This document shows, one piece after another, positions 23,639-33,808 of a DNA stretch of 64,000 nucleotides. Under the pieces are notes generated by a model. The model ran no database searches, had not been told where the DNA came from, and saw only the letters and a list, made by a program, of their open reading frames with translations. This DNA is from Bacillus sp. MRMR6 (GTDB lineage: Bacteria > Bacillota > Bacilli > Bacillales > Cytobacillaceae): positions 121,235 to 185,234 of the forward strand of contig NZ_MSLS01000003.1 in the NCBI RefSeq assembly GCF_001940785.1, written 5' to 3'. Made by a program: the position numbers and the translations under genes. Numbering within the stretch: the stretch's first letter is position 1; each line of letters starts with the position of its first letter.

Positions 23639-24487
23639 AGTAATTTCCGCAAACACCATCCGGTCCTTGCCGTTTATATCATTTACCACTTCTACGATGA
23701 CATTTTCGAAGGCTTTTCGGAAAAGGTCGGCTACCGCCTCCCCCTGACCGGCCCCAATCTCAAACGCAACCAGCGCGCGCGGCGCGAGTACCTGTGGAAG
23801 CTCCCTCATAAAGCGCCGGTAAAAATCAAGCCCATCCTCCCCAGCAAACAGCGCACGGTGCGGCTCATGCTCGGTCACTACCTCCGACATTTCCGCTGCA
23901 TCACTGACCGGGATATAAGGAGGATTCGAAACGACCACATCAAACTGGTCGAGAGCAAATGGCTGCAGTAGGTCACCCCTAACAAACTCAACCTCGGCTT
24001 CTAAGCGAAGGGCATTTTCCCGTGCTACCTTCAGCGACTCTTCCGCAATATCAGAAGCAAATACGTTGAGCGACGGTTCTTCCAGCTTCAAGGTGATTGC
24101 AATTGCGCCACTCCCCGTGCCGATATCAACAGTTTTTAAATTTCTGGCACTACCCAGCACCTTCATCCGCTTTAGGGTTTCGTAAACAAGCTCCTCTGTC
24201 TCCGGCCTTGGAATGAGAACCTCTTCATTTACCATAAACGTCCGGCCATAAAATTCCTCCGAACCGATGATATACTGAATCGGCATCCCCTTCACATGCT
24301 CAAGAAGGGCTTTTTGAAATTGCTCCCACTGTGATTCCGATAAATCATCACGAACGTTTGCAAATAGCTGCGCGCGTGACATCCCCGTAAAATGACGGAG
24401 CAAAAGCTCTCCAGCATGATCATCACGGTTTGCTTTTTTTAAAAAAGAAGAAGCCCATTGGAGAGCTTCATAGACTTTTTTACTCAT
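23621..24487 (-). CDS. prmC: Release-factor glutamine N5-methyltransferase
   Basis: Methylates the Gln of the GGQ motif in RF1 and RF2 using S-adenosylmethionine. The 288-residue protein has an N-terminal five-helix domain ([20 protein letters not shown]), the SAM loop [12 protein letters not shown] and the catalytic NPPY at about residues 188-191. The start is the ATG at 24485-24487, matching the length of relatives; an upstream TTG would add five residues. It overlaps prfA by 8 bp, so substrate and modifier are translationally coupled. Confidence 0.96.
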   Translation of the reverse strand: MSKKVYEALQWASSFLKKANRDDHAGELLLRHFTGMSRAQLFANVRDDLSESQWEQFQKALLEHVKGMPIQYIIGSEEFYGRTFMVNEEVLIPRPETEELVYETLKRMKVLGSARNLKTVDIGTGSGAIAITLKLEEPSLNVFASDIAEESLKVARENALRLEAEVEFVRGDLLQPFALDQFDVVVSNPPYIPVSDAAEMSEVVTEHEPHRALFAGEDGLDFYRRFMRELPQVLAPRALVAFEIGAGQGEAVADLFRKAFENVIVEVVNDINGKDRMVFAEITQSSGA

Positions 24488-25553
24488 TTGAACCACTTTC
24501 AAGCTTGCTTGTTTGATCCTCTAACGTTAACGCATCGATGATTTCATCAAGCTTACCTTCGACAATTTGATCAAGCTTCTGAAGAGTTAAGCCGATCCGA
24601 TGGTCGGTTACGCGGTTTTGCGGATAGTTGTACGTACGGATTCGTTCAGATCGGTCACCAGTACCCACTGCAGATTTCCGAACTGAATCGTACTCAGCCT
24701 GAGCTTCCTGCTGGAACTTATCATATACACGCGCACGCAATACCTTCATCGCTTTGTCCTTGTTCTTGTGCTGAGATTTCTCATCCTGGATGGATACCAC
24801 AATCCCTGTTGGAATATGTGTTAAACGAACGGCTGACATCGTCGTGTTAACAGACTGTCCGCCGGCGCCGCTTGAAGCAAACGCATCAAAACGGATATCC
24901 TTATCATTGATTTCTACCTCAACATCCTCTGCTTCCGGTAAGCATACAACCGTTGCTGTTGATGTATGAATCCGCCCGCTGGACTCTGTCTCAGGCACAC
25001 GCTGAACACGGTGAGCACCATTCTCAAATTTTAATTTGGAATAGGCACCTTGCCCATTAATCATAAAGCTGATTTCTTTGTAGCCGCCAAGACCTGTTGG
25101 ATTGGCGTCAATTAGTTCCGTTTTCCAGCCCTGTGCTTCTGCAAAGCGGCTATACATTCGGTAAAGCGTACCAGCAAATAAGGCTGCTTCCTCTCCTCCG
25201 GCCGCACCACGAATTTCAAAGATAACGTTTTTGTCATCATTGGGATCCTTCGGAATCATAAGGAACTTCATTTTTGCTTCTAGTTCCTCGATTTGCGCTT
25301 CAAGCTCACTAACTTCTTCCTTAACCATTTCACGCATATCCGTATCCAGCTTTTCATCAAGCATCGCTTTGGCATCCTTCAATTGCTCGCGTACCTCTTT
25401 GTATTCACGGTACGTTTGTACAGTCTCTTGTATATCAGATTGTTCTTTTGAAAATTCACGAAGTTTCTTTGAATCATTAATGATTTGTGGATCGCTCAAA
25501 AGTTCATTTAATCTTTCGTAACGATCTTCAACAGATTGAAGACGATCAAACAC
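24480..25553 (-). CDS. prfA: Peptide chain release factor 1
   Basis: Terminates translation at UAA and UAG, 357 residues. The peptidyl-hydrolysis motif GGQ is at residues 231-233 ([12 protein letters not shown]), the codon-recognition loop lies in [12 protein letters not shown] near 187-198, and the N-terminal coiled coil covers about 30-100. It is followed without a gap by prmC. Confidence 0.98.
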   Translation of the reverse strand: MFDRLQSVEDRYERLNELLSDPQIINDSKKLREFSKEQSDIQETVQTYREYKEVREQLKDAKAMLDEKLDTDMREMVKEEVSELEAQIEELEAKMKFLMIPKDPNDDKNVIFEIRGAAGGEEAALFAGTLYRMYSRFAEAQGWKTELIDANPTGLGGYKEISFMINGQGAYSKLKFENGAHRVQRVPETESSGRIHTSTATVVCLPEAEDVEVEINDKDIRFDAFASSGAGGQSVNTTMSAVRLTHIPTGIVVSIQDEKSQHKNKDKAMKVLRARVYDKFQQEAQAEYDSVRKSAVGTGDRSERIRTYNYPQNRVTDHRIGLTLQKLDQIVEGKLDEIIDALTLEDQTSKLESGSNE

Positions 25554-25676
25554 AGTTTCTCACCTCTATTTTAGTCCATAACATTCTAATTATAGTATAG
25601 GTGAAAACCCCCGTCAAAAACAAATTAGTGATGGGAAATTTTTCGTGTACGATTTTGTTCGACAGTTAAGTCTCTG

Positions 25677-25749
25677 AAGGAAGGTATTTTGGTCAGAACG
25701 GCAGGAAGTTGTTCATAGATGCAGGTAAATTTTCTGAAGGCAGGTAAAT
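25677..25749. repeat. Degenerate ~20-bp periodic repeat upstream of prfA
   Basis: Four copies of a GGCAGGTAAAT-like core begin near 25679, 25700, 25720 and 25739, spaced 21, 20 and 19 bp. The spacing is close to two helical turns, like the clearer arrays at 26993 and 43104. No open reading frame uses it. Confidence 0.45.
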
Positions 25750-25779
25750 CTCCAATGGGGTCGATAGTTTCTAAGGCGG

Positions 25780-25808
25780 AAAAACATGCCCTGGTAGTCA
25801 GAGCATGT
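25780..25808 (-). terminator. Terminator of first YhcN-like gene
   Basis: Stem ACATGCCCTG / CAGAGCATGT (25784-25808) then TTTTT on the minus strand. Nearly the same hairpin follows the next gene upstream. Confidence 0.85.
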
Positions 25809-26317
25809 TATCTACCTCTTACATCAAAGGTATAATGTGGCAGCGATTGTACTAATTTTGCATGGAGTCTTGCAAGTTCATCGTACTGTTCTGCAGTATT
25901 ATGCCTTCTTGTTTCATGTACCGTTACTACCATATGGTCAGTGTCTTCACTGACATAAATAGAGTCGACTCTAAAATGACCTGTTTGATTCACTAATTTC
26001 CTGACACCTTGCATGTCCTGAGAAGAGTCCGTTCTAGCGTGAGAACCTAATGTAACTCTTCTTATATCAAAGGCAGTACCATTCTGTCCTGGGCCACCAT
26101 TTGGCTCCGCGACAACATTTCGATTTATGACATTTTGATTATAATCAGCCTCATTTCGCTCGCTCCCATTATTATGCTGAACCTGGTAGGCAGCATCCTG
26201 CCGGTTTGCCATAAAATTTGGATTCGTTTTAGTGATATTATAGGCAGAATCCTCATTATTCGTTTGACAGCCAGCTAGTAAGAACAAAGCGGTTAAGGCA
26301 ATCCCATATCTTTTCAC
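25808..26317 (-). CDS. YhcN/YlaJ-family sporulation lipoprotein (paralog 1)
   Basis: A 169-residue lipoprotein likely attached to forespore or spore membranes; family members such as YhcN and CoxA are spore-associated. The signal peptide ends LLAGC (Cys16), an Asn-rich linker follows, and the YhcN domain runs from about residue 95 (VRKLVNQTGHFRVDSIYVSEDTDHMVVTVHETRR) to the end YTFDVRGR. The start is a GTG at 26315-26317 with a strong GGAGGAGGTG site. A second copy of the same family lies 100 bp upstream. Confidence 0.85.
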   Translation of the reverse strand: MKRYGIALTALFLLAGCQTNNEDSAYNITKTNPNFMANRQDAAYQVQHNNGSERNEADYNQNVINRNVVAEPNGGPGQNGTAFDIRRVTLGSHARTDSSQDMQGVRKLVNQTGHFRVDSIYVSEDTDHMVVTVHETRRHNTAEQYDELARLHAKLVQSLPHYTFDVRGR

Positions 26318-26389
26318 GGCTTACACCTCCTCCCATTATCATGCCCCCTCTAAAAGAACTATTGCACCTGATATATTGGGAAAAAGAGA

Positions 26390-26419
26390 CAAAAAAACAT
26401 GCCCTGGTCTAGAGCATGT
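26390..26419 (-). terminator. Terminator of second YhcN-like gene
   Basis: Stem ACATGCCCT / AGAGCATGT (26397-26419) followed by TTTTTTT on the minus strand; shares most bases with the hairpin at 25784-25808. Confidence 0.85.
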
Positions 26420-26889
26420 TATCTTTCTCTAATATCAAAGCTATAGCGTGGCAGGGCGGTAGTGAGTCTTTTTTGCAGACGCCCAATTGCATGATTTTCT
26501 TCACGATTGTTAGCGATTTTTGCTTTTCGGTTTACGGTCACAATCATGTCGTCTCCTGTGTTGCTGATCCAAATCGACTGAGCGGTAAATTCATTAGAGC
26601 GGTTAATAATATCCCGCGCGATATCGATATCCCGGCCGCGGTTGTTAACGTTTGACTGGTCTTCATCATCATCATCGGTTCCTACTCTTCTTAAATTAAG
26701 GAAATTAGGATTTTGCCCGGTGATATCTTCTTCCACCTGGCGTTGACTTTTATTCTCCGGTTCATGCGTCATGAAGTTCGGATTGGTCCGGTCGTTACGT
26801 AAATCATATGCGGTTTGGTCATTACCCGCGTCACAGCCTGCTAACACGAGCAGCATCGTAAAAATTGAGAAACAGAGCCACTTTTTCAA
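26419..26889 (-). CDS. YhcN/YlaJ-family sporulation lipoprotein (paralog 2)
   Basis: A 156-residue lipoprotein. The start is the TTG at 26887-26889, preceded by GGAGGTG; a longer in-frame version would begin in the leader and spoil the signal peptide. The lipobox is VLAGC. Shared words with paralog 1 are AYDLRNDRTNPNFM (compare AYNITKTNPNFM), the QSIWISNTGDDMIVTVNRKA core and the end YSFDIRER. The pair with matching terminators looks like a tandem duplication that has since diverged. Confidence 0.84.
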   Translation of the reverse strand: MKKWLCFSIFTMLLVLAGCDAGNDQTAYDLRNDRTNPNFMTHEPENKSQRQVEEDITGQNPNFLNLRRVGTDDDDEDQSNVNNRGRDIDIARDIINRSNEFTAQSIWISNTGDDMIVTVNRKAKIANNREENHAIGRLQKRLTTALPRYSFDIRER

Positions 26890-26992
26890 AAGCTTGCACC
26901 TCCTACTACTATCATTCCCGCAGCAGAGCAAACTGTTCGAGTGAAATCCTTCCAATGGAACTCACGATAAGAAACATTCTCATCATGGGGAC

Positions 26993-27074
26993 TTATTCTA
27001 AAAAGTTTAGAGGTTATTCTACAAAGTTTGGAGTTATTCTACAAAGAACGGGCAATTCTACAAATGGAATTCGC
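26993..27074. repeat. Four-unit ~20-21 bp intergenic tandem repeat
   Basis: Units at 26993-27013, 27014-27033, 27034-27053 and 27054-27074 share the core TTCTACAAA (one unit has TTCTAAAAA). The same core with the same period recurs at 43104-43237. Confidence 0.75.
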
Positions 27075-27088
27075 ACCCATAAAAATAA

Positions 27089-27124
27089 CCATCAGTAAGG
27101 GATGAAGAAAATCCCCACTGATGG
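27089..27124 (-). terminator. Terminator of tdk
   Basis: Two-part stem: CCATCAGT / ACTGATGG outside and GGGAT / ATCCC inside, followed on the minus strand by TTATTTTTA. Its flank CTGATGGAAGTTTCAC recurs near 28175. Confidence 0.8.
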
Positions 27125-27134
27125 AAGTTTCACT

Positions 27135-27752
27135 TTATTTCAAGACGCTTGTCTCTTCTTTTTCAATGGTCCGGGCTGCTTTTGGAACATAATGGTGGTG
27201 ACGACAGCGTGGTTCGTAGGCTTCAGATGCACCGACGAGAATAACCGGATCGTGGTAAGATGCAGGGTTGCCATCAATCAGGCGCTGAGTTCGGCTTGAA
27301 GGTGATCCACATACGGTGCAGACCGCTTGAAGCTTTGTTACGGTTTCTGCGATTGCCATCAATCCAGGCATTTGGCCGAATGGCTCACCGCGGAAATCCA
27401 TATCAAGTCCCGCACATACTACGCGATGCCCACTGTCAGCTAGTTGCTGGACGACTCTGATAATTCCTTCATCGAAGAATTGTATTTCATCGATGGCGAC
27501 AATATCAATGTCAGACTCAACATGGTGGAGGATTTCAATGGAGTGTGATATAGGCTTGGCCTTAAAAGAAGAACCATTATGAGAAACGACAGATTGCACG
27601 CTGTAGCGATTGTCGATTTTTGGCTTAAACACAGCAATTTTTTGTTTTGCAAATTGAGCACGGCGCACGCGGCGAATCAATTCCTCTGACTTTCCAGAAA
27701 ACATACTACCGCAGATAACCTCAACCCATCCGATTTGCTTCATTAGATACAT
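27135..27752 (-). CDS. tdk: Thymidine kinase (type II)
   Basis: Phosphorylates thymidine in the salvage pathway, 205 residues. Walker A is GSMFSGKS at residues 15-22, the catalytic Glu lies in [15 protein letters not shown] region and a DEIQFF Walker B is present; the zinc site uses CTVCG and a later Cys-His pair (EPRCRHHHY). It starts [15 protein letters not shown], as in B. subtilis. The gene is followed by a strong terminator. Confidence 0.97.
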   Translation of the reverse strand: MYLMKQIGWVEVICGSMFSGKSEELIRRVRRAQFAKQKIAVFKPKIDNRYSVQSVVSHNGSSFKAKPISHSIEILHHVESDIDIVAIDEIQFFDEGIIRVVQQLADSGHRVVCAGLDMDFRGEPFGQMPGLMAIAETVTKLQAVCTVCGSPSSRTQRLIDGNPASYHDPVILVGASEAYEPRCRHHHYVPKAARTIEKEETSVLK

Positions 27753-27864
27753 AACTCAGCGTCTCCTTCCTAAGCACAAAACCATAATTTAATCTATTTT
27801 TTATGTAGCGATAAGCTTTTATTCAAACCTAAAAAGAAGGTTAATATTTCTGAAAAACTCAAAA

Positions 27865-27900
27865 TAAAAAACAGGCAAGCCAAATTTCCTCTTGCCTGTT
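27865..27900 (-). terminator. Terminator of rpmE
   Basis: Perfect 9-bp stem ACAGGCAAG / CTTGCCTGT, then TTTTTTAT on the minus strand, ten bases after the rpmE stop. Confidence 0.88.
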
Positions 27901-27909
27901 CTTGAGCAA

Positions 27910-28125
27910 CTATTGTTGTTGTTCATTCTTGATACCGTATTTTTTGTTGAAACGGTCAACACGTCCGCCAGCTTCAGCGAATTTTTGACGACCTGTGTAG
28001 AATGGGTGACATTCTGAACATGTTTCAACACGGATTTCTTTTTTAACGGAACCAGTTTCGAATGTGTTACCACATGCGCAGCTCACCGTTATTGTTTTAT
28101 AATTTGGATGAATTCCTGTTTTCAT
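27910..28125 (-). CDS. rpmE: Ribosomal protein L31 (zinc-binding form)
   Basis: Bridges the ribosomal subunits, 71 residues. The zinc-type Cys residues are visible in [11 protein letters not shown] and [14 protein letters not shown], so this is the RpmE form rather than the zinc-free YtiA form. The ATG at 28123-28125 is chosen because AAGGAG lies nine bases upstream; an ATG three codons earlier is too close to that site. Confidence 0.97.
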   Translation of the reverse strand: MKTGIHPNYKTITVSCACGNTFETGSVKKEIRVETCSECHPFYTGRQKFAEAGGRVDRFNKKYGIKNEQQQ

Positions 28126-28183
28126 TCTTTTCATCTCCTTCCGCCCTGAATCTTTCGAAACAGAGTTATATAAGGTGAAACTT

Positions 28184-28213
28184 CCATTAGCGGGTGCTTT
28201 TTCCCGCTGATGG
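28184..28213. other. Hairpin upstream of rpmE related to the tdk terminator
   Basis: CCATTAGCGGG pairs with CCCGCTGATGG. On the minus strand it is flanked by CTAATGGAAGTTTCACC, which matches the flank of the tdk terminator hairpin in opposite orientation. No U tract adjoins it, so it may be a repeat or leader element between rho and rpmE. The rest of 28135-28384 shows nothing I can assign. Confidence 0.5.
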
Positions 28214-28384
28214 TTAGTTGAACCAATCGAGCATTTACGAGCAGTTGACCGGAGGTCTTACTGCACGTTACTGCGGGATAAGCCTGTCTTAAAACAAGCA
28301 TCAAATACTAAAAACACACTGCACCCATTATAACAAGGAGTACCTGTTTTTGCAAGGCAGGTTTCAATGGTTTTATTTGTATAT

Positions 28385-29650
28385 TTACGACCTTCTTGAC
28401 TTCAGTTCTTCTCCGATTTGGGCAAAGAATTCCTCGTTAGACTTAGTTTGTCTTAATTTTTTCAAGAAGCGTTCGACAAAGTCTGGTGAGTCTGACATAG
28501 ATTTTCTGATTGCCCATAATTTGTCAAGGTGATCTTTCGGAAGAAGCAGCTCCTCTTTACGTGTTCCGGATCGACGAATATCCAGCGCAGGGAAAATACG
28601 GCGCTCGGCAAGCTGTCGGTCAAGATGCAGCTCCATGTTACCAGTTCCTTTGAATTCTTCGTAAATCACATCATCCATACGTGAGCCTGTATCCACCAAG
28701 GCTGTGGCAAGAATCGTTAAGCTTCCGCCTTCCTCGATATTACGAGCTGCACCAAAGAAACGCTTTGGACGGTGGAAGGCTGCCGGGTCGATACCACCAG
28801 ATAACGTACGGCCGCTTGGCGGAATAACCAAGTTATAGGCACGTGCTAGTCGAGTGATACTGTCCATTAAAATGACAACATCACGTTTATGCTCAACTAG
28901 ACGCATCGCGCGGTCGAGTACAAGCTCGGCAACTTTTATATGATTTTCTGGGACTTCATCAAACGTTGAGCTTACAACATCGCCTGCTACTGAACGCTCG
29001 ATGTCGGTTACTTCCTCAGGACGCTCGTCAATTAGAAGAACAATTAGTTCAATGTCTGGATGGTTGGTGGTAATGCTGTTGGCAATTTCTTTTAATAGCA
29101 TGGTTTTACCCGCTTTTGGCGGCGCAACAATTAAGCCCCTTTGTCCAAAGCCAACTGGAGCAACTAGGTCCATAATTCTTGTTGAAAGATATTTTGGAGT
29201 TGTTTCAAGTTTCATCAATCTATTTGGATAGAGAGGAGTTAAAGCTGGGAAGTGAACGCGTTCTTTCGCTGATTCAGGGTCTTCACCATTTACCGCTTCT
29301 ACGTGTAACAATCCGTAATAGCGTTCGTTTTCTTTCGGCGGACGAACCTTACCGGAAACTTTATCACCATTACGAAGGTCAAAACGTCGGATTTGCGATG
29401 CCGAGATGTAGATATCCTCAGAGCTAGGTGAATAGTTGATGGGTCTTAAAAATCCAAAGCCTTCCGATTGGATAATTTCAAGGACACCTTCCATGAAGAA
29501 GTAGCCCTGCTGCTCTGCACGTGATTTTAAGATGGCAAAAATGAGTTCTTTTTTTGATAACTTGCTGTAGTACGTTACTTTGAATTCACGCGCAAGTTCA
29601 TAAAGCTCTTTTAGCTTCATGTTTTCTAAACTGGATATTGTTAATTCCAT
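28385..29650 (-). CDS. rho: Transcription termination factor Rho
   Basis: Hexameric RNA helicase, 421 residues. The N-terminal helical domain is at 1-45, the cold-shock-like RNA-binding fold at about 52-120 (GFGFLRP), the P-loop APPKAGKT near 176-183, Walker [17 protein letters not shown], and the Q/R-loop region follows ([11 protein letters not shown]). There is no N-terminal insertion. It ends 260 bp before rpmE. Confidence 0.98.
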   Translation of the reverse strand: MELTISSLENMKLKELYELAREFKVTYYSKLSKKELIFAILKSRAEQQGYFFMEGVLEIIQSEGFGFLRPINYSPSSEDIYISASQIRRFDLRNGDKVSGKVRPPKENERYYGLLHVEAVNGEDPESAKERVHFPALTPLYPNRLMKLETTPKYLSTRIMDLVAPVGFGQRGLIVAPPKAGKTMLLKEIANSITTNHPDIELIVLLIDERPEEVTDIERSVAGDVVSSTFDEVPENHIKVAELVLDRAMRLVEHKRDVVILMDSITRLARAYNLVIPPSGRTLSGGIDPAAFHRPKRFFGAARNIEEGGSLTILATALVDTGSRMDDVIYEEFKGTGNMELHLDRQLAERRIFPALDIRRSGTRKEELLLPKDHLDKLWAIRKSMSDSPDFVERFLKKLRQTKSNEEFFAQIGEELKSRRS

Positions 29651-29896
29651 TTGTACACCACTCTTTAATATTTTTCTCTATTCCGCTACCGGAGTCTAAG
29701 TGATAGGGAGTTCTATTTTTTTAGAAAAGGAAGTTGAGGAATAGAATTGTTTTTATTGAAGTTTGAAAGATATGAATAGAATAGCAGATATGTTATATAC
29801 TAAAACAATACTATTGTACCCTTTGGGTAAAAAATTAATCAACTTAATTTTTGATGGAAATCTCAGGTTTGAGGTTTTCTCTAATTGTTGGGGGTT

Positions 29897-29927
29897 AAGA
29901 GACTAGACCTCTGACGCCTAGTCTCTT
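29897..29927 (-). terminator. Strong hairpin after the glpX remnant
   Basis: Perfect 10-bp stem AAGAGACTAG / CTAGTCTCTT with an 11-base loop, just past the remnant stop codon. Probably the old glpX terminator. The adjoining 29651-29896 is AT-rich rho upstream DNA with nothing else seen. Confidence 0.65.
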
Positions 29928-29937
29928 ATGTAAAAAA

Positions 29938-30180
29938 CTATCTTATTACTAAGTTTGGTTTCTTTTTTAAGCTGTGACGACCTTCAACAAACCGTACTGT
30001 GCCTGATTTAGCACGCATAACAATCGAATGCGTAGAGCCGTAAGAGCCTTTAAATTGCACACCGCGCAATAGTTCTCCATCTGTTAAATACTAGTATATA
30101 AAGCATTGGCGCTTCGTCCATTTCCCCTTCTCCAATGACCACAGTACCTTTCATTGGACAAGCTTCTCTCCATGGTTCAA
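29938..30180 (-). pseudogene. glpX: Decayed class II fructose-1,6-bisphosphatase gene (glpX) with large internal deletion
   Basis: Translation of the minus strand gives [20 protein letters not shown] (about 30100-30160), the N-terminal GlpX segment containing metal-binding acidic residues, and, in a different frame, [19 protein letters not shown] then [20 protein letters not shown] to a stop at 29938-29940, the true GlpX C-terminus. Over 200 middle residues are gone and the junction near 30095 shifts frame; upstream of the N-terminal piece the reading also fails. The locus between murA and rho is where glpX stands in B. subtilis, so this is a relic in place, not a transposed fragment. Confidence 0.88.
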
Positions 30181-30261
30181 TCCCCAATCTTTCTATTATA
30201 CCTTTACTTTATAGTATCTACCTCAATGGTATAACAGACTAGGAAAATTAGTATAGCTTAT

Positions 30262-31551
30262 TTAGGTGTTCTCTAATTGTTCTACTTCTTCTTTTGTTAA
30301 AGCTTCGCGCCAGATGGTGGCACCAAGTCCGTTTAATTTTTCGACTAGATTGCTGTAACCACGGTCGATGTGTTCAAGTCCGGTTACTTCGGTTACGCCC
30401 TCAGCAATAAGACCGGCAATGACTAAGGCAGCACCTGCTCTTAAGTCGCTCGCTTTTACCTTCGCTCCCTGAAGCTGAACAGGACCATTGATGATCGCTG
30501 AGCGACCTTCAACCTTAATGTTCGCGTTCATTCGTCTTAATTCATCGATATGCTTAAAACGGGCACCGTATATGGTATCGGTGACGACACTAGAACCAGC
30601 GGCTTTTGTCAAAAGTGAGGTAAATGGCTGCTGCAAGTCAGTTGGGAATCCTGGATAGACCAATGTTTTAATGTCAACCGCTTTCAATTCACGCGAGCCA
30701 CTGACATATATTTGATCGTCCCCTGTCTCAACCTGAACACCCATCTCACGAAGCTTCGCAATGAGTGATTCTAAATGCAGTGGAATAACGTTATCAATCA
30801 ACACACCCTCACCAACAGCAGCACCAAGAATCATATAGGTACCGGCTTCAATACGGTCAGGAATAATCGTATGCTGACAGCCATGAAGTTGATCAACACC
30901 GTCGATCCGAATAACATCCGTACCAGCACCTTTAATTCTTGCACCCATGTTGGTTAATAATGTGGCTACATCAATAATTTCTGGTTCTTTCGCTGCATTT
31001 TCAATGATGGTCCGGCCCTTTGCTCTAACAGCAGCAAGCATAATATTGATCGTTGCGCCAACACTAACTACATCCAGGTAAATTCGAGCACCGCGCAGCT
31101 CGTCGGCTCGCAAATAAATTGCTCCCTGTTCGTTCGTAATTCTCGCACCTAGTGCTTCAAAGCCTTTTATATGCTGGTCAATCGGACGGGGACCTAGATG
31201 GCAGCCTCCTGGTAACCCAATAACCGCCTTTTTAAAGCGGCCCAGCATGGCACCCATTAAATAATACGAAGCACGCAGCTTCTTTACTTTTCCGTTCGGC
31301 AATGGCATCGAAATCATCGCTGAGGGATCAACTGTCATAGCAAAATCATCCGAAAGCTCTACCTTCCCGCCAATTTCCTCGAGTAAGTCCTTTAGGATTT
31401 CTACATCTGAAATATCTGGCAGGCCTTCAATAGTTACTGGTGATTCTGCCAAGATGGTTGCTGGAATTAAGGCAACTGCACTATTCTTTGCTCCACTTAT
31501 TCTTACGGTACCTTTTAATGGGTAACCGCCTGCAATTTTAAGTTTTTCCAT
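30262..31551 (-). CDS. murA: UDP-N-acetylglucosamine 1-carboxyvinyltransferase (MurA/MurZ type)
   Basis: First committed step of peptidoglycan synthesis, transferring enolpyruvate from PEP to UDP-GlcNAc; target of fosfomycin. The 429-residue protein starts [25 protein letters not shown]; the active-site cysteine is Cys117 in [11 protein letters not shown]. The ATG at 31549-31551 has an AAGGGAG site; 37 residues of upstream open frame are not supported. By position between glpX and tal it corresponds to the second Bacillus paralog, murAB/murZ. Confidence 0.96.
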   Translation of the reverse strand: MEKLKIAGGYPLKGTVRISGAKNSAVALIPATILAESPVTIEGLPDISDVEILKDLLEEIGGKVELSDDFAMTVDPSAMISMPLPNGKVKKLRASYYLMGAMLGRFKKAVIGLPGGCHLGPRPIDQHIKGFEALGARITNEQGAIYLRADELRGARIYLDVVSVGATINIMLAAVRAKGRTIIENAAKEPEIIDVATLLTNMGARIKGAGTDVIRIDGVDQLHGCQHTIIPDRIEAGTYMILGAAVGEGVLIDNVIPLHLESLIAKLREMGVQVETGDDQIYVSGSRELKAVDIKTLVYPGFPTDLQQPFTSLLTKAAGSSVVTDTIYGARFKHIDELRRMNANIKVEGRSAIINGPVQLQGAKVKASDLRAGAALVIAGLIAEGVTEVTGLEHIDRGYSNLVEKLNGLGATIWREALTKEEVEQLENT

Positions 31552-31761
31552 TTTCGACTCCCTTCTAAGCCTTTGGGTTTGGCTAAAAAAATCTCTGCCA
31601 ACCATGGGACTGACTCCCATTAACCGCCAATTAAGATAAATATTTCCACCATCAAAAGGCAAATTCCGACAGCTTGTCTATCATCTAGTTTACACGAAAA
31701 TTTAATTTTCATGTATCTATAATGAAAAAAGTTCGAAAAAAATGGAAAAAATTACAGCCAA

Positions 31762-32412
31762 TTAGCTATTATTACGAGTTTCCCAATCCTTCAGGAACGC
31801 TTCGATCCCTTTATCTGTTAATGGATGATGTGTTAAGCCCATTAGAACCTTGTAAGGGATAGTGGCAATATGCGCACCTCTTAGAGCTGCTTCTGTTACG
31901 TGAATTGGATTACGGATTGATGCTGCAATAATTTCGGTTTCAAGGCCATGAACCGCAAAAATATCAGCGATTGTAGAGATTAGATCTAAACCATTTTGGC
32001 CAATATCATCTAATCTTCCGAGGAATGGAGATACATATGAAGCGCCTGCTCTTGCAGCAAGAAGTGCCTGGTTTGCGTTAAAAATAAGAGTTACATTTGT
32101 TTTAATACCTACTTTTGAGAAAGCATGTACAGCTTTTAAGCCTTCTGGTGTCATTGGAACTTTTACTGTGATATTTGGAGCGATTGCTGCTAGTTCTTTG
32201 CCCTCAGCGATCATTCCTTCTGCATCTAAAGCGATTACTTCAGCACTTACTGAACCTGGTACTAATTCTGCAATTTCTTTAATACGGTCGTGAAAGGATA
32301 CGTTTTTTTCTTTCGCCACAAGGGATGGATTGGTTGTTACTCCCGCTAGTAATCCTAAGTCATTCGCCTCACGGATTTCTTCTAAATTAGCTGTGTCAAT
32401 AAAAAATTTCAT
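31762..32412 (-). CDS. tal: Transaldolase (short, fructose-6-phosphate-aldolase-like)
   Basis: Pentose-phosphate enzyme of the short 216-residue subfamily, B. subtilis YwjH type. The Schiff-base lysine is Lys84 in [12 protein letters not shown]; the N-terminus [17 protein letters not shown] and the [11 protein letters not shown] strand are characteristic. The ATG at 32410-32412 has a GGAGGGG site. It follows fbaA, linking glycolysis and the pentose-phosphate branch. Confidence 0.96.
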   Translation of the reverse strand: MKFFIDTANLEEIREANDLGLLAGVTTNPSLVAKEKNVSFHDRIKEIAELVPGSVSAEVIALDAEGMIAEGKELAAIAPNITVKVPMTPEGLKAVHAFSKVGIKTNVTLIFNANQALLAARAGASYVSPFLGRLDDIGQNGLDLISTIADIFAVHGLETEIIAASIRNPIHVTEAALRGAHIATIPYKVLMGLTHHPLTDKGIEAFLKDWETRNNS

Positions 32413-32478
32413 GTTATGTTTCCCCTCCAAATTTTCAGTAAAAGTTTCGACAAAATTTTCAATCTATTTATTACAGAT

Positions 32479-32510
32479 TGAAACCGCCCACTTACTTAGG
32501 GGCGGTTTCA
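32479..32510 (-). terminator. GC-rich hairpin after fbaA
   Basis: Perfect 11-bp stem TGAAACCGCCC / GGGCGGTTTCA. The following minus-strand sequence is only weakly U-rich and contains a second small hairpin, so read-through to tal may be partial. Confidence 0.6.
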
Positions 32511-32587
32511 ATTACTACAACTGTACCATTATCACTAGGTCCTAACAAGAGGTTCTAGTAAAGTTAATATAATTTATTATGTTCCTC

Positions 32588-32710
32588 TGTCTAGCTCCAG
32601 TGCCTAGGAGCTCGGGTCATAAGCCAATCCGTCAAGGAGGTTAAAGTACAACCTCCATGCCGGCTCGTCTTATGCCTGTCGCCCCTGGGCAAGGCACTTC
32701 CGCTTTTCTA
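32588..32710 (-). repeat. Dispersed long-hairpin repeat between fbaA and tal
   Basis: A full ~123-bp copy in minus orientation ending two bases from the fbaA stop codon. Compared with the copies at 63782 its arms carry paired changes (TGCCTAGG opposite GGGCAAGGCA), which keeps the stem. Confidence 0.85.
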
Positions 32711-32711
32711 C

Positions 32712-33569
32712 TTAAGCTCTACCTGAAGAACCGAATTCGCGCATTTTGCCGATTACTGTTTCTTTGATCGCGTCACGAGCTGGGCCTAAGTATTTACGTG
32801 GATCGTACTCGTTAGGCTTTGCAGCTAATACTTCGCGAACTACTCTTGCTGAAGCGATTTGGTTTTCAGTATTTACATTGATTTTCGCTGTTCCAAGAGA
32901 AACAGACTTTTGGATATCCTTTAATGGAATACCAGTTCCACCGTGAAGTACTAACGGAAGGCCAATAGCTTTACCGATTTCTTCCATCTCTTTGAAACCA
33001 AGGTTTGGTTCGCCTTTGTAAGGACCGTGAACAGAACCTAATGCTGGTGCCAGGCAGTCGATGCCAGTGCGCTTAACAAGCTCTTCACACTCTTTCGGGT
33101 CTGCATAAATAACACCTTCAGCGATAATATCGTCTTCTTGTCCGCCAACTGTTCCTAGTTCTGCTTCAACCGATACACCTTTAGAATGAGCATACTCAAC
33201 AACCTTAGAAGTTGTTTCAATGTTTTCTTCAAATGGGTGGTGAGAAGCGTCAATCATAACAGAAGTAAAGCCTGCATCGATTGCTTCTTTACACTTTTCA
33301 AAGCTTGAACCGTGATCCAGGTGGATTGCAACTGGTACGGTAATTTTATAATCTTCTAGTAAACCTTCTACCATTTTCACAACGGTTTTGAAACCGCCCA
33401 TATAACGTGCTGCTCCTTCAGAAACACCAAGAATAACCGGTGATTTTTCTGCTTCAGCAGCTTGAAGGATTGCTTGCGTAAACTCTAAATTGTTAAGGTT
33501 AAATTGCCCAACAGCGTAACCTTCTGCTTTCGCTTTGTTAAGCATCTCTGTCATTGAAACTAAAGGCAT
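32712..33569 (-). CDS. fbaA: Class II fructose-bisphosphate aldolase
   Basis: Zinc-dependent glycolytic aldolase, 285 residues. Zinc and substrate motifs are [41 protein letters not shown] and [10 protein letters not shown]. The N-terminus [24 protein letters not shown] is typical. It stands between spo0F and tal, with a long-hairpin repeat abutting its 3' end. Confidence 0.97.
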   Translation of the reverse strand: MPLVSMTEMLNKAKAEGYAVGQFNLNNLEFTQAILQAAEAEKSPVILGVSEGAARYMGGFKTVVKMVEGLLEDYKITVPVAIHLDHGSSFEKCKEAIDAGFTSVMIDASHHPFEENIETTSKVVEYAHSKGVSVEAELGTVGGQEDDIIAEGVIYADPKECEELVKRTGIDCLAPALGSVHGPYKGEPNLGFKEMEEIGKAIGLPLVLHGGTGIPLKDIQKSVSLGTAKINVNTENQIASARVVREVLAAKPNEYDPRKYLGPARDAIKETVIGKMREFGSSGRA

Positions 33570-33808
33570 ATCATTTTTCCTCCTTAGTATAGGTCATGTA
33601 TCCTCTCACAAAACAGGGCTTTCCATAACAGGTTTTCCCTCATTTTTGCTGATTATGTATAATCCGATTAGATATTAACCAGTAAAAGTTCCATATGTAT
33701 CATACCAAAAGGAAGAATGAAATTCCATTAATCTTATCGAGTTTTGCAAACTGTCATAATGAAAGCGGAACCACTGTAATGAAGGCGTTTTCTTTTAAAA
33801 ACGGTTCT

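Noticed and set aside
31552..31662. N-terminal extension of MurA by 37 residues
   Set aside because: No ribosome binding site at the upstream codon, and MurA proteins start at the [13 protein letters not shown] sequence.
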